Source of the DNA: Rhizobium sp. LCM 4573
GTDB taxonomy: Bacteria > Pseudomonadota > Alphaproteobacteria > Rhizobiales > Rhizobiaceae
DNA length: 7,288 bases
Assembly (NCBI RefSeq): GCF_001854865.1
Contig: NZ_MDDW01000001.1
Span: 554,895 to 562,182 of the forward strand
Direction: 5' to 3'
The notes beneath the pieces were generated by a model. The model worked only from the letters and a program-made list of their open reading frames with translations, searched no databases and was not told the DNA's origin. Shown in pieces: positions 1 through 5,747 of this stretch. The first letter of the stretch is position 1; every line of letters begins with the position of its first letter. The position numbers and the translations under genes were made by a program.

Positions 1-567
1 GGCGTGCCGCTCATCCTCGAGAGCTTCGTGCCTTTCGAACGCGAGGTGTCGATCATCGCCGCACGCGGCAGGGACGACAGGGTTTCGTGCTACGATCCGG
101 CGGAAAACGTCCACAGGAACGGTATTCTCCACACCTCTACCCTGCCCGCCCACATTTCGGAGGATGCGACGCAAGCCGCCCGAGAATCCGCGGAGAAACT
201 GCTCGCCGCGCTCGATTATGTCGGCGTCATCGGCATGGAGTTCTTCGTGATGGTGGACGGCCGGCTGATTGCCAACGAGATCGCCCCGCGCGTCCACAAT
301 TCCGGCCATTGGACGGAAGCGGCCTCGGTCGTCTCCCAGTTCGAGCAGCATATCCGCGCCATCACCGGTCTTCCCCTGGGCGATTCGTCCCGCCATTCCG
401 ATTGCGTAATGACGAATCTCGTCGGCGACGACATCCATGCCGTGCCCGAATGGCTCGCCCGAAAGGACGTGCTGGTGCATCTCTACGGCAAGACGGAAGC
501 CCGGCCCGGCCGGAAAATGGGGCATGTGACCGAATTGAAGGGCCGGAAAACGCCCTCGCAAGGTTGA
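1..567 (+). CDS. purK: N5-carboxyaminoimidazole ribonucleotide synthase, C-terminal part
   Basis: This is the 3' part of purK; the 5' end lies outside the window and 188 residues are visible. PurK is a cytoplasmic ATP-grasp enzyme of de novo purine synthesis. It makes N5-CAIR from AIR, bicarbonate and ATP, and PurE then rearranges the product. The visible part starts near the end of the ATP-grasp core (ILESFVPFEREVS, YDPAENVHRNGIL). It continues through the catalytic/Mg region MEFFVMVDGRLIANEIAPRVHNSGHWT and the conserved SQFEQHIRAITGLPLG, and ends with the family's C-terminal LYGKTEARPGRKMGHVT. An apparent GTG start at base 4 is only an internal valine. One small oddity is that the cysteine often seen after HNSGHWT is replaced (EAASVVSQ). 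In most relatives purE lies just upstream; that is inference here. The TGA stop overlaps a TTGACA hexamer. The family call is near certain. Confidence 0.96.
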   Translation, partial: GVPLILESFVPFEREVSIIAARGRDDRVSCYDPAENVHRNGILHTSTLPAHISEDATQAARESAEKLLAALDYVGVIGMEFFVMVDGRLIANEIAPRVHNSGHWTEAASVVSQFEQHIRAITGLPLGDSSRHSDCVMTNLVGDDIHAVPEWLARKDVLVHLYGKTEARPGRKMGHVTELKGRKTPSQG

Positions 568-592
568 CAGATGCGGTAGCTCGGGTTATCTG
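564..592 (+). promoter_or_regulatory. candidate sigma70-type promoter for rpmJ
   Basis: A perfect -35 hexamer TTGACA (564-569) overlaps the purK stop codon. It is followed after 17 bases by TATCTG (587-592), which matches the first three positions of TATAAT. Transcription would begin near base 599 and give an rpmJ leader of about 98 nt. The -35 and spacing are good and the -10 is weak. This is a pattern match only. Confidence 0.4.
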
Positions 593-605
593 CACCCCAA
601 CTGAG

Positions 606-641
606 AGCGCGCCCCTCGCACCAACAGGCGGCGCGCTTTTG
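606..641 (+). terminator. hairpin plus T-run after purK / in rpmJ leader
   Basis: AGCGCGCC (606-613) and GGCGCGCT (630-637) form a perfect 8-bp GC-rich stem with a 16-nt loop. G-U and A-U pairs can extend it, and it runs directly into TTTTG. It looks like an intrinsic terminator for purK. Because a promoter-like element lies upstream of it (564-592), it could instead, or also, act as an attenuator in the rpmJ leader. A second small hairpin follows at 660-674 (GGCCT, loop CAAAA, AGGCC), 22 nt before the rpmJ start. Confidence 0.6.
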
Positions 642-696
642 ATTGATAGAAAGACAAGCGGCCTCAAAAAGGCCCACAGACTGCTGGACCAGTACA

Positions 697-822
697 ATGA
701 AGATCAAGAACTCGCTCAAGGCGCTGAAGGCTCGTCATCGCGATAACCGTCTGGTTCGCCGCAAGGGCCGCGTATACATCATCAACAAGCAGAACCCGCG
801 CTTCAAGGCCCGCCAGGGCTGA
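697..822 (+). CDS. rpmJ: 50S ribosomal protein L36, cysteine-free type
   Basis: A 41-residue, strongly basic protein beginning [18 protein letters not shown] and ending NPRFKARQG, which is the alphaproteobacterial L36 sequence. L36 binds 23S rRNA and stabilises the large subunit. Classical L36 is a 37-residue zinc ribbon with a Cys/Cys/Cys/His site. This form has no cysteine at all, so it cannot bind zinc that way; in alphaproteobacteria this is the usual form. The ATG is preceded only by a weak purine stretch (TGGA, 9 nt away). The gene stands alone between purK and a TPR gene. A promoter-like element and hairpin lie upstream, and hairpins including a strong terminator lie downstream, so it is probably monocistronic. 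The identification rests on the whole-length match. Confidence 0.95.
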   Translation: MKIKNSLKALKARHRDNRLVRRKGRVYIINKQNPRFKARQG

Positions 823-829
823 TCGATAC

Positions 830-849
830 CGGCAGCTTTTGCGCTGCCG
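830..849 (+). repeat. inverted repeat downstream of rpmJ
   Basis: CGGCAGC (830-836) and GCTGCCG (843-849) form a perfect 7-bp stem with a TTTTGC loop, 8 bases after the rpmJ stop. No T-run follows, so it is not a convincing terminator alone. It may stabilise the 3' end of the rpmJ mRNA. Confidence 0.45.
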
Positions 850-857
850 CCGATCAC

Positions 858-877
858 ATTGTCGATAACGCGACAAT
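858..877. repeat. 20-bp operator-like palindrome between rpmJ and the TPR gene
   Basis: ATTGTCG (858-864) and CGACAAT (871-877) are perfect inverted copies separated by ATAACG. There is no T-run. The half-site size and spacing resemble a dimeric repressor operator as much as an RNA hairpin. I do not recognise the motif. It lies 41 bases upstream of the TPR gene start. Confidence 0.4.
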
Positions 878-883
878 TCGGGT

Positions 884-911
884 TTGAACTTCAGCGCATG
901 CGGATTACCTT
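884..911 (+). promoter_or_regulatory. weak candidate promoter for the TPR gene
   Basis: TTGAAC (884-889) and TACCTT (906-911) are 16 bases apart. The -10 matches the consensus at only three positions. If real, transcription would begin at about 918, exactly at the ATG of the TPR gene, giving a leaderless mRNA. The element lies inside the terminator hairpin region. Confidence 0.2.
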
Positions 912-929
912 ATCCGCATGCGCTGTTTT
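892..929 (+). terminator. strong intrinsic terminator, overlaps next gene's start
   Basis: The arms 892-905 and 912-925 are perfectly complementary over 14 bp (outer bases CAGCGCATGC, inner CGGAT) around a 6-nt loop TACCTT. TTTTCGTTT follows. This is the best terminator in the rpmJ region and should end the rpmJ transcript. Its 3' arm contains the ATG (918-920) of the downstream TPR gene. Confidence 0.75.
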
Positions 930-1550
930 CGTTTCGCGACCCTGATTCTCGGCACCGCCCTTCTTGCCCCACCCGGCTGGGCGCAGGCGCCCGATGCCGC
1001 GGCTCCCTCCCCTGCACCCGCTCCCGAGGCGACGACACCCGCGCCCGCTCCGCAGGCAGCCCCAGCGCCCGCCAATCCGCTCAATCCGCTGTTCGAGGCG
1101 CTGAAGCGCGAGCGAAATCCGGACAAGGCGCGCGGCATCGCAAGCCAGATCGCCACCGAGATGAGCGATTCCGGCAGCCCCACCGTCAACCTCCTGATGC
1201 AATGGGCCTCCACTGCGGTGGAGGAGAAGCGCAACGCCGCCGCGCTCGATTTCCTTGATCGGGCAACGCTGCTGCAGCCCGCCTATACGGAAGCCTGGAA
1301 CCGCCGCGCCACCTTGCACTACGCCATGGGCAACAAACGCAAATCCATGGGTGACATCAATGAGGTGTTGAAGCGCGAGCCTCGCCATTTCGGCGCGATT
1401 GCCGGCATGGCCGCGATCCTCACCGAGGCCGGACAGGATGAACTCGCTCTCAAGGCCTGGGAACGCTATCTCGAAATCTATCCGGCCGATCGCGATGCGC
1501 AGGAAGCAGTGACGAAAATTTCCGAGAAGCTCGCCGGCAGCAGGACGTAA
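918..1550 (+). CDS. exported TPR-repeat protein
   Basis: The product is 210 residues. Residues 1-24 form a Sec signal peptide: a short basic start (MRCFRF), a hydrophobic core (ATLILGTALLAPPG), and cleavage probably after A22 or A24. A Pro/Ala-rich linker spans about 25-53. Three consecutive 34-residue TPR units follow at 90-123, 124-157 and 158-191, each ending in the helix-B pattern (LLQPAY, KREPRH, EIYPAD). The short tail is charged. It is probably a periplasmic protein-protein interaction module; the partner is unknown. ATG918 is the only usable start, because an in-frame stop sits at 885-887 and no other ATG, GTG or TTG follows before the signal peptide. No Shine-Dalgarno is visible and the ATG lies in a terminator stem. 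A membrane-anchored hydrolase gene begins 27 bases downstream, so the two may act together; that is inference. Confidence 0.85.
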   Translation: MRCFRFATLILGTALLAPPGWAQAPDAAAPSPAPAPEATTPAPAPQAAPAPANPLNPLFEALKRERNPDKARGIASQIATEMSDSGSPTVNLLMQWASTAVEEKRNAAALDFLDRATLLQPAYTEAWNRRATLHYAMGNKRKSMGDINEVLKREPRHFGAIAGMAAILTEAGQDELALKAWERYLEIYPADRDAQEAVTKISEKLAGSRT

Positions 1551-1570
1551 CAGCCGGCTGCTGCTATATT
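1542..1570 (+). promoter_or_regulatory. candidate -10 region for the hydrolase gene
   Basis: TATATT (1565-1570), within CTATATT, is a 5/6 match to the -10 consensus and fits the rhizobial CTATAT preference. AGGACG (1542-1547) lies 17 bases upstream as a poor -35. Transcription would begin around 1576-1578, at the ATG of the hydrolase. A 10-bp palindrome CAGCCGGCTG (1551-1560) lies in the spacer. Confidence 0.3.
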
Positions 1571-1577
1571 GCCTTCC

Positions 1578-2621
1578 ATGCTCCTCCTGCCTCTCGTTTT
1601 CGCCGGCTTGATCGCAGCCGCCTTCGGCTTCTCCGCCTGGAAGGCCTCCGCCATCGAGGCCGAATTCCCGAATGGGGGAGAACTCGTAGACGTTGGCGGG
1701 TTTTCGATGAACTCGCTGCATGTCCCCGCCCGCGCCCCGGCGGAGTGCCCGCCGATCGTCTTCATTCATGGCGCGAGCGGCAATCTCAAGGATCAGGAGA
1801 CGGCTTTCCGCAGGCCGCTCGAAGGCCGCGCTGAACTTCTTTTCGTCGATCGCCCCGGCCACGGCTATTCCGAGCGCGGCGGACCCGAGAACGGCTTTCC
1901 GGATGGGCAGGCGGCGGCGATAGCAAGGCTGATGGAGAAGCGCGGCATCGGGCGCGCGATCATCTGCGGCCACTCCTTCGGCGCGGCGATCGCCGCGAGT
2001 TTCGCCCTCCATCATCCGGAAAAGACGCTCGGCCTTCTCCTCCTCGCACCCGCCACGCATCCCTGGCCCGGCGATATCGATTGGTATTACAAGCTCGCCA
2101 AGCGCCCCTTTTCGGGCTGGCTCTTCAGCCGCCTGCTTGCACTTCCGGCCGGGCTGGCGCTGATCGAGCGCGCGACGCACTCCGTCTTCCACCCCAATCC
2201 GCGACCCGAAACCTATCTTTCGGATGGCGCGCCGGCGCTGGTGCTGAGGCCGAAGGCATTCCGTCACAATGCGATCGATGTGGCCAATCTGAATGAATAT
2301 GTGACTCGCGTTTCACCGCGCTACCGCGAGATTGCGGCCCCGACGATCGTCGTCACCGGAGATAGTGACGCAATCGTTGCCGAGGAAATCCACTCGCGCG
2401 GCCTGGCGCGCGATATCGAGGGGTCCGAGCTCGTCTTCATCCGCAATCTCGGCCACAAGCCGGATTACATGGCGACCGATGTGGTAATCGCGGCGATAGA
2501 GAAACTCTCAGGGTTCGAGCGGGACCTTGAGGCTGCTGCACGCATCGCCGAGACGAGGCTCGCCCCTCGTGCAGCGGAGCCCGAGCCGATCATCGATCTT
2601 TCGATCGAAAAGACCTCATAA
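1578..2621 (+). CDS. membrane-anchored alpha/beta-fold hydrolase
   Basis: The product is 347 residues from ATG1578. An in-frame TTG nine bases earlier is possible but overlaps a -10-like hexamer. Residues 2-21 (LLLPLVFAGLIAAAFGFSAW) form an N-terminal membrane anchor or uncleaved signal. The alpha/beta hydrolase core follows: oxyanion region FIHGASG (62-68), DRPGHGYS (91-98), nucleophile elbow GHSFG with Ser133, an acidic residue in TGDSDAIV (probably Asp264), and His293 in NLGHKPDY. The Ser-Asp-His triad is therefore complete. A cap segment (about 160-245) lies between strands. The tail after about 310 is charged and probably extends past the fold. The substrate cannot be told from sequence; esterase, lipase-like or haloperoxidase-like activities are all possible, though a Ser nucleophile argues against dehalogenase. 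It is probably co-located at the inner membrane or periplasm with the preceding TPR protein. No Shine-Dalgarno is seen. Confidence 0.88.
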   Translation: MLLLPLVFAGLIAAAFGFSAWKASAIEAEFPNGGELVDVGGFSMNSLHVPARAPAECPPIVFIHGASGNLKDQETAFRRPLEGRAELLFVDRPGHGYSERGGPENGFPDGQAAAIARLMEKRGIGRAIICGHSFGAAIAASFALHHPEKTLGLLLLAPATHPWPGDIDWYYKLAKRPFSGWLFSRLLALPAGLALIERATHSVFHPNPRPETYLSDGAPALVLRPKAFRHNAIDVANLNEYVTRVSPRYREIAAPTIVVTGDSDAIVAEEIHSRGLARDIEGSELVFIRNLGHKPDYMATDVVIAAIEKLSGFERDLEAAARIAETRLAPRAAEPEPIIDLSIEKTS

Positions 2622-2623
2622 AG

Positions 2624-2659
2624 AAAAGAACCCGCCGGATCGCTCCAGCGGGTTCTTTT
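2624..2659. terminator. bidirectional intrinsic terminator between hydrolase and pyk
   Basis: AAAAGAACCCGC (2624-2635) and GCGGGTTCTTTT (2648-2659) form a perfect 12-bp stem. It can extend past one mismatch by GGA/TCC to a TCGC loop. T-runs occur on both strands. It begins 3 bases after the hydrolase stop and lies 18 bases beyond the pyk stop, so it serves both convergent genes. Confidence 0.9.
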
Positions 2660-2677
2660 CCTGAATGAGGCTTGTCT

Positions 2678-4117
2678 TCAGACACCCGTCTGACCGTCCG
2701 AGCCGATATAGGCGATGCGCAGCATATTGGTGGCACCGGGAGTTCCAAGCGGCACGCCCGCCGAGATGATGATCCGGTCGCCCGGCTTGCCGAAGTCTTC
2801 CGAAACCGCGATCCGGCAAGCCCGGTTGACCATGTCGTCGAGATCGGTGGCGTCATGCGTGACGACGCAATGCAGGCCCCAGCAGACGGAGAGCCGCCGC
2901 GCCGTCTGGATGATCGGCGAGAGCGCGATGATCGGCACCTGGGGCCGCTCGCGCGAGGCGCGCAGGCCCGTCGTGCCGGACGAGGTATAGGTCACGATTG
3001 CCGAGAGCTTCAGCGTTTCGGCGATCTGGCGGGCGGCAAGCGAAATGGCATCCGCCCCCGTCGCTTCCGGCGTCGCGCGCTGGGCGTAGATGATGGTCGG
3101 ATAGAGCGGGTCCTGCTCCACCTGGTGAGCGATCGACGCCATCATCGAGACCGCCTCGACCGGATACTGGCCGGACGCGGATTCGGCGGAGAGCATGATC
3201 GCATCGGCGCCTTCGAAGACGGCGATGGAAACGTCCGAAACCTCGGCGCGCGTGGGCACCGGCGCGGTAATCATCGATTCCAGCATCTGGGTAGCAACGA
3301 CCACGGGCTTGCCCGCGCGGCGACAAGCGCGCGTCAACTGCTTCTGGATGCCCGGAACGGCTTCGATCGGCATTTCGACGCCAAGGTCGCCGCGCGCCAC
3401 CATGACCGCGTCGGAAAGCTCGATGATCTCGTCGATGCGCTCCAGGGCCTGCGGCTTCTCGATCTTCGACATGATGCCGACGCGGCCGCGGGCGATCTTG
3501 CGCACTTCGGCAAGGTCGTCCGGCCGCTGCACGAAGGAAAGCGCCACCCAGTCGACTTCGTCCGTGGCCAGCACGGCGTCGAGATCGACGCGATCCTTGT
3601 CGGTGAGCGCGCCGACGGGGAGCAGCGTATCGGGCAGGCTGACACCCTTGCGGTCGGAAATACCGTTGCCGGCGACGACGGTGCAGACAATGCTTTTGCC
3701 ATCCGTCTTTTCGGCCCTGAGCGTCAGCTTGCCGTCATCGATCAGCAGCCGGTGGCCGGGCTTCACGGCTTCGAGAATTTCCGGGTGCGGAAGGAAGACA
3801 CGGGTTTCATCGCCCGGCTCGTCGCGATTGTCGAGCGTGAAGGTCTGTCCGGGCGTCAGTGCAACCTTGGTCGCGGCGAATTTCCCGACGCGCAGCTTCG
3901 GCCCCTGGAGGTCCGCCAGAATGCCGATCGGCCGGCCGGAGCGGGCTTCCACAGCACGGATGCGCTTGATCAGGCTGCGCATCACGTCGTGGCTGGCATG
4001 GCTCATGTTGATGCGGAAGAGGTCGGCGCCTGCCTCGTGCAGTTTCTGAATCATTTCCTCCTCGGACGAGGCGGGACCCAGCGTCGCGAGGATTTTTACT
4101 TTACGATTACGCTTCAT
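2678..4117 (-). CDS. pyk: pyruvate kinase
   Basis: The product is 479 residues, full length for the family. It transfers phosphate from phosphoenolpyruvate to ADP in the last step of glycolysis / Entner-Doudoroff flow, in the cytoplasm. Seen in order: KILATLGPAS (8-17); FRINMSH (34-40) with substrate Arg35 and Asn37/Ser39; DLQGPKLRVG (69-78); the B domain (about 80-165); the active-site signature IMSKIEKPQAL (215-225) with catalytic Lys218 and metal ligand Glu220; MVARGDLGVE (239-248) with metal ligand Asp244; ATQMLESMI; and the C-terminal regulatory domain (about 340-479). The segment at 69-77 has Leu, Gln, Lys and Val where potassium-dependent enzymes have Thr, Lys, Glu and Thr, so potassium independence is expected. 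The start is ATG4117, one base inside the TGA of the upstream DUF1036 gene. A preceding TTG is also in frame but less likely. It shares a terminator with the convergent hydrolase gene. Confidence 0.97.
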   Translation of the reverse strand: MKRNRKVKILATLGPASSEEEMIQKLHEAGADLFRINMSHASHDVMRSLIKRIRAVEARSGRPIGILADLQGPKLRVGKFAATKVALTPGQTFTLDNRDEPGDETRVFLPHPEILEAVKPGHRLLIDDGKLTLRAEKTDGKSIVCTVVAGNGISDRKGVSLPDTLLPVGALTDKDRVDLDAVLATDEVDWVALSFVQRPDDLAEVRKIARGRVGIMSKIEKPQALERIDEIIELSDAVMVARGDLGVEMPIEAVPGIQKQLTRACRRAGKPVVVATQMLESMITAPVPTRAEVSDVSIAVFEGADAIMLSAESASGQYPVEAVSMMASIAHQVEQDPLYPTIIYAQRATPEATGADAISLAARQIAETLKLSAIVTYTSSGTTGLRASRERPQVPIIALSPIIQTARRLSVCWGLHCVVTHDATDLDDMVNRACRIAVSEDFGKPGDRIIISAGVPLGTPGATNMLRIAYIGSDGQTGV

Positions 4118-4590
4118 CAATTCTGGCCTTCCTGCGTGGCAGGCGTATCGGAAAGCTGGACCATCCAGCTTCCCTGTCGTCCGGTGTCATATTCCTTGAA
4201 GCCCATCCGCTGATGGCCGCGGGCAAAGCAGTCCTGAACACCGGCGATCTTGAACTCGTTTTCGGCGACGCACATGTTGATGTCGCCCGTCCAGCGGCCG
4301 CCGCGCGCGGCATCCTCCGCATAGAGGTAGTAATAGCGGGATTTCAGCTCGCCCTCGATCAGCGTGGCGCAGGTGGAGGCCGGCACCTGCCACCAGCCCT
4401 CGGTGGTCCAGCCTTCCTCGGCCCGGTAGCCGATCGCCACACCGACGAGGTTCTGGGTCCCGTTACAGACGCGGAAATCCGCATGTGCGGCATCGGCGAC
4501 AAAGAGCGGCGCACCGAGCGCCGCTGCGAATGCCAGTGCCGGGAAAATGGAAAAGGAGCGGATGGGAAAAACGGAGGATCTCTTCGACAC
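4117..4590 (-). CDS. secreted DUF1036 family protein
   Basis: The product is 157 residues. Residues 1-37 look like a Sec signal: basic start MSKRSS, hydrophobic core around IFPALAFAAALGAPLFVA, and cleavage after AHA. The mature part begins DFRVCNGT and holds four cysteines (42, 74, 107, 121), probably paired as two disulfides in the periplasm. Aromatic-rich motifs GWTTEGWWQVP and SRYYYLYAED, with WTGDINMCV and QDCFARGH, match the DUF1036 family, which has no assigned function. The start is GTG4590; no other in-frame ATG, GTG or TTG lies nearby upstream, and an ATG at 4610 is in another frame. A weak GGAAA precedes it. Its TGA overlaps the pyk ATG (TGATG), so pyk is likely translated by coupling from this message. 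Its upstream neighbour is divergent, so it is the first gene of a two-gene unit. Confidence 0.88.
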   Translation of the reverse strand: MSKRSSVFPIRSFSIFPALAFAAALGAPLFVADAAHADFRVCNGTQNLVGVAIGYRAEEGWTTEGWWQVPASTCATLIEGELKSRYYYLYAEDAARGGRWTGDINMCVAENEFKIAGVQDCFARGHQRMGFKEYDTGRQGSWMVQLSDTPATQEGQN

Positions 4591-4671
4591 GGTTTCCGAT
4601 GGGACTCCATGGTTATTCGTGAGAGACTTTCTTCGCGCGACAGGTTGCGAAAGTCAACGAAGGTCTAATCG

Positions 4672-4700
4672 ATTATAGCCTCGTTCTTGGAAGGAACTGT
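4672..4700 (-). promoter_or_regulatory. candidate promoter for the DUF1036-pyk unit
   Basis: A perfect TATAAT on the minus strand (4677-4672) lies about 80 bases upstream of GTG4590. The -35 region at 17-bp spacing (ACAGTT, 4700-4695) is poor. A second possible -35, TTGACT (minus, 4657-4652), lies nearer but lacks a good -10. The intergenic region 4591-4794 must also drive the divergent amidohydrolase gene. On the plus strand the best I see is TTGGAA (4687-4692) with TACGCT (4710-4715), which is weak. Confidence 0.3.
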
Positions 4701-4794
4701 ATCGCACCATACGCTGGCACTGCTTGCGCCCGCATTCTGCGCATGCCATCAACACCCATCCATCCATGACTTCTTGATTTACTGTTTCGGCGAC

Positions 4795-5586
4795 ATGCAG
4801 GACTTCATTCCTTTCGAAATCATAGACGGCGATTATGACAGCGGCATGGTGCTTCTCGCCGACCATGCGATGAACCGCCTGCCGCCGGCCTATGGAACCC
4901 TCGGCCTGCCCGACGAGGCCTTCCGGCGTCACATCGCCTACGACATCGGTATAGAGGGCCTGACGCGCAGGCTCGCCGCCATGCTGAACGTGCCGGCCGT
5001 GCTCGGCTGTTTCTCCCGACTGCTAATCGACCCGAATCGCGGCGAGGATGACCCGACCCTCGTCATGAAGATTTCCGACGGCGCGATCATTCCCGGCAAT
5101 TACCCGATCACCGAGGAGGAATGGAATTTCCGCCTCGATACCTATCACAGGCCCTATCACCGCGCAGTGGAGCGGACGCTCGCCAAGGCCGGCGCATCCG
5201 GCCATGCCCCGCTCGTGCTCTCGCTGCATTCCTTCACGCCGGCCTGGAAGGGCGTGCCCCGCCCCTGGCATGCCGCCGTGCTGTGGGACAGCGACCATCG
5301 CGCCGTGCTGCCCTTGCTGGAACTGTTGCGTCAGCCCGGCGATATTCTGGTTGGAGACAATGAGCCCTATGACGGCGCGTTGCGCGGCGACACCATGTAC
5401 CGGCATTGCATGATGTCCGGCACGCCGCATGCGCTGCTGGAGATCCGGCAGGACCTGATCGCCGGCGAGGCTGGCATCGATGCCTGGGCGGACCGGCTCG
5501 CGCCGATCTTCCGGACGCTCAACGCCAATCCCGCCTTGCATGAATATACGATATTCCCTTCCCGCACCGGGCCTTACCCGGCCTGA
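4795..5586 (+). CDS. N-formylglutamate amidohydrolase family protein
   Basis: The product is 263 residues from ATG4795. The reading frame is open upstream to a TTG at 4687, but that stretch is not protein-like for the family. The family hydrolyses N-formyl-L-glutamate to glutamate and formate, the last step of one histidine degradation route, using a zinc-peptidase-like fold. Family features seen: LLADHAMNRLP (His24, in place of the usual PHSG loop), YDIGIEGL (Asp50), FSRLLIDPNRGEDDPT (73-88), EEEWNFRLDTYHRPYH (107-122), LSLHSFTP (His145) and GDNEPYDG. No hut gene is in view, so histidine degradation is not supported by context and the true substrate may be another N-acyl amino acid. For that reason I leave the symbol blank. 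The start lacks a clear Shine-Dalgarno. It is divergent from the DUF1036-pyk unit and upstream of gapR. Confidence 0.87.
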   Translation: MQDFIPFEIIDGDYDSGMVLLADHAMNRLPPAYGTLGLPDEAFRRHIAYDIGIEGLTRRLAAMLNVPAVLGCFSRLLIDPNRGEDDPTLVMKISDGAIIPGNYPITEEEWNFRLDTYHRPYHRAVERTLAKAGASGHAPLVLSLHSFTPAWKGVPRPWHAAVLWDSDHRAVLPLLELLRQPGDILVGDNEPYDGALRGDTMYRHCMMSGTPHALLEIRQDLIAGEAGIDAWADRLAPIFRTLNANPALHEYTIFPSRTGPYPA

Positions 5587-5735
5587 AGATATCCACCGGT
5601 CAGAACCCGAGGATGCTCAAAAAGCCGCATTCGGCATAAACAAACCCGCGCATGGTTGATCTGTCGGGGATTCGCCCTTGACCTTGCGGCGGCTTTTCGG
5701 CAGTTGACGACCACTCATTCGAATTTTCAAAGATC

Positions 5736-5740
5736 AGGAG
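5736..5740 (+). promoter_or_regulatory. ribosome binding site of gapR
   Basis: AGGAG lies 7 bases before ATG5748 and fixes that start. It is the strongest Shine-Dalgarno in the window. Upstream, TTGACC (5678-5683) and TTGACG (5704-5709) are -35-like, but neither has a convincing -10 at 16-18 bases. The 8-bp palindrome ATTCGAAT (5717-5724) sits in the same AT-richer stretch. Nothing else is evident in 5587-5735. Confidence 0.8.
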
Positions 5741-5747
5741 ACACTCG

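Noticed and set aside
568..696. A 6S RNA or other structured RNA gene between purK and rpmJ
   Set aside because: The gap is only 129 bases and is dominated by a short GC hairpin with a T-run. I could not draw the long double-stranded rod with a central bubble expected of 6S RNA. A covariance-model search would settle it.
891..2267. A 458-residue minus-strand frame opposite the TPR and hydrolase genes
   Set aside because: It lies opposite two genes with clear signal peptide, TPR and catalytic-triad features. Its translation is Arg/Gly-rich with no recognisable motif.
2672..4213. A 513-residue open frame on the plus strand covering all of pyk, plus a 284-residue one inside it
   Set aside because: Pyruvate kinase on the minus strand is certain by its catalytic motifs. 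The plus-strand translation is low-complexity, rich in Arg, Asp, His and Gly, and shows no family motifs. Long antisense frames are common in GC-rich genes.
4687..4794. N-terminal extension of the amidohydrolase from TTG4687
   Set aside because: The added residues are Cys/His-rich and unlike the family. Starting at ATG4795 gives the usual length.
4654..4932. Small minus-strand ORF upstream of the DUF1036 gene
   Set aside because: It overlaps the start of the amidohydrolase gene antisense, and has no motif and no ribosome binding site.
5619..5636. Small hairpin GCCG/CGGC with an A-run on its left, a possible minus-strand terminator
   Set aside because: The stem is only 4 bp, and no minus-strand gene ends there.
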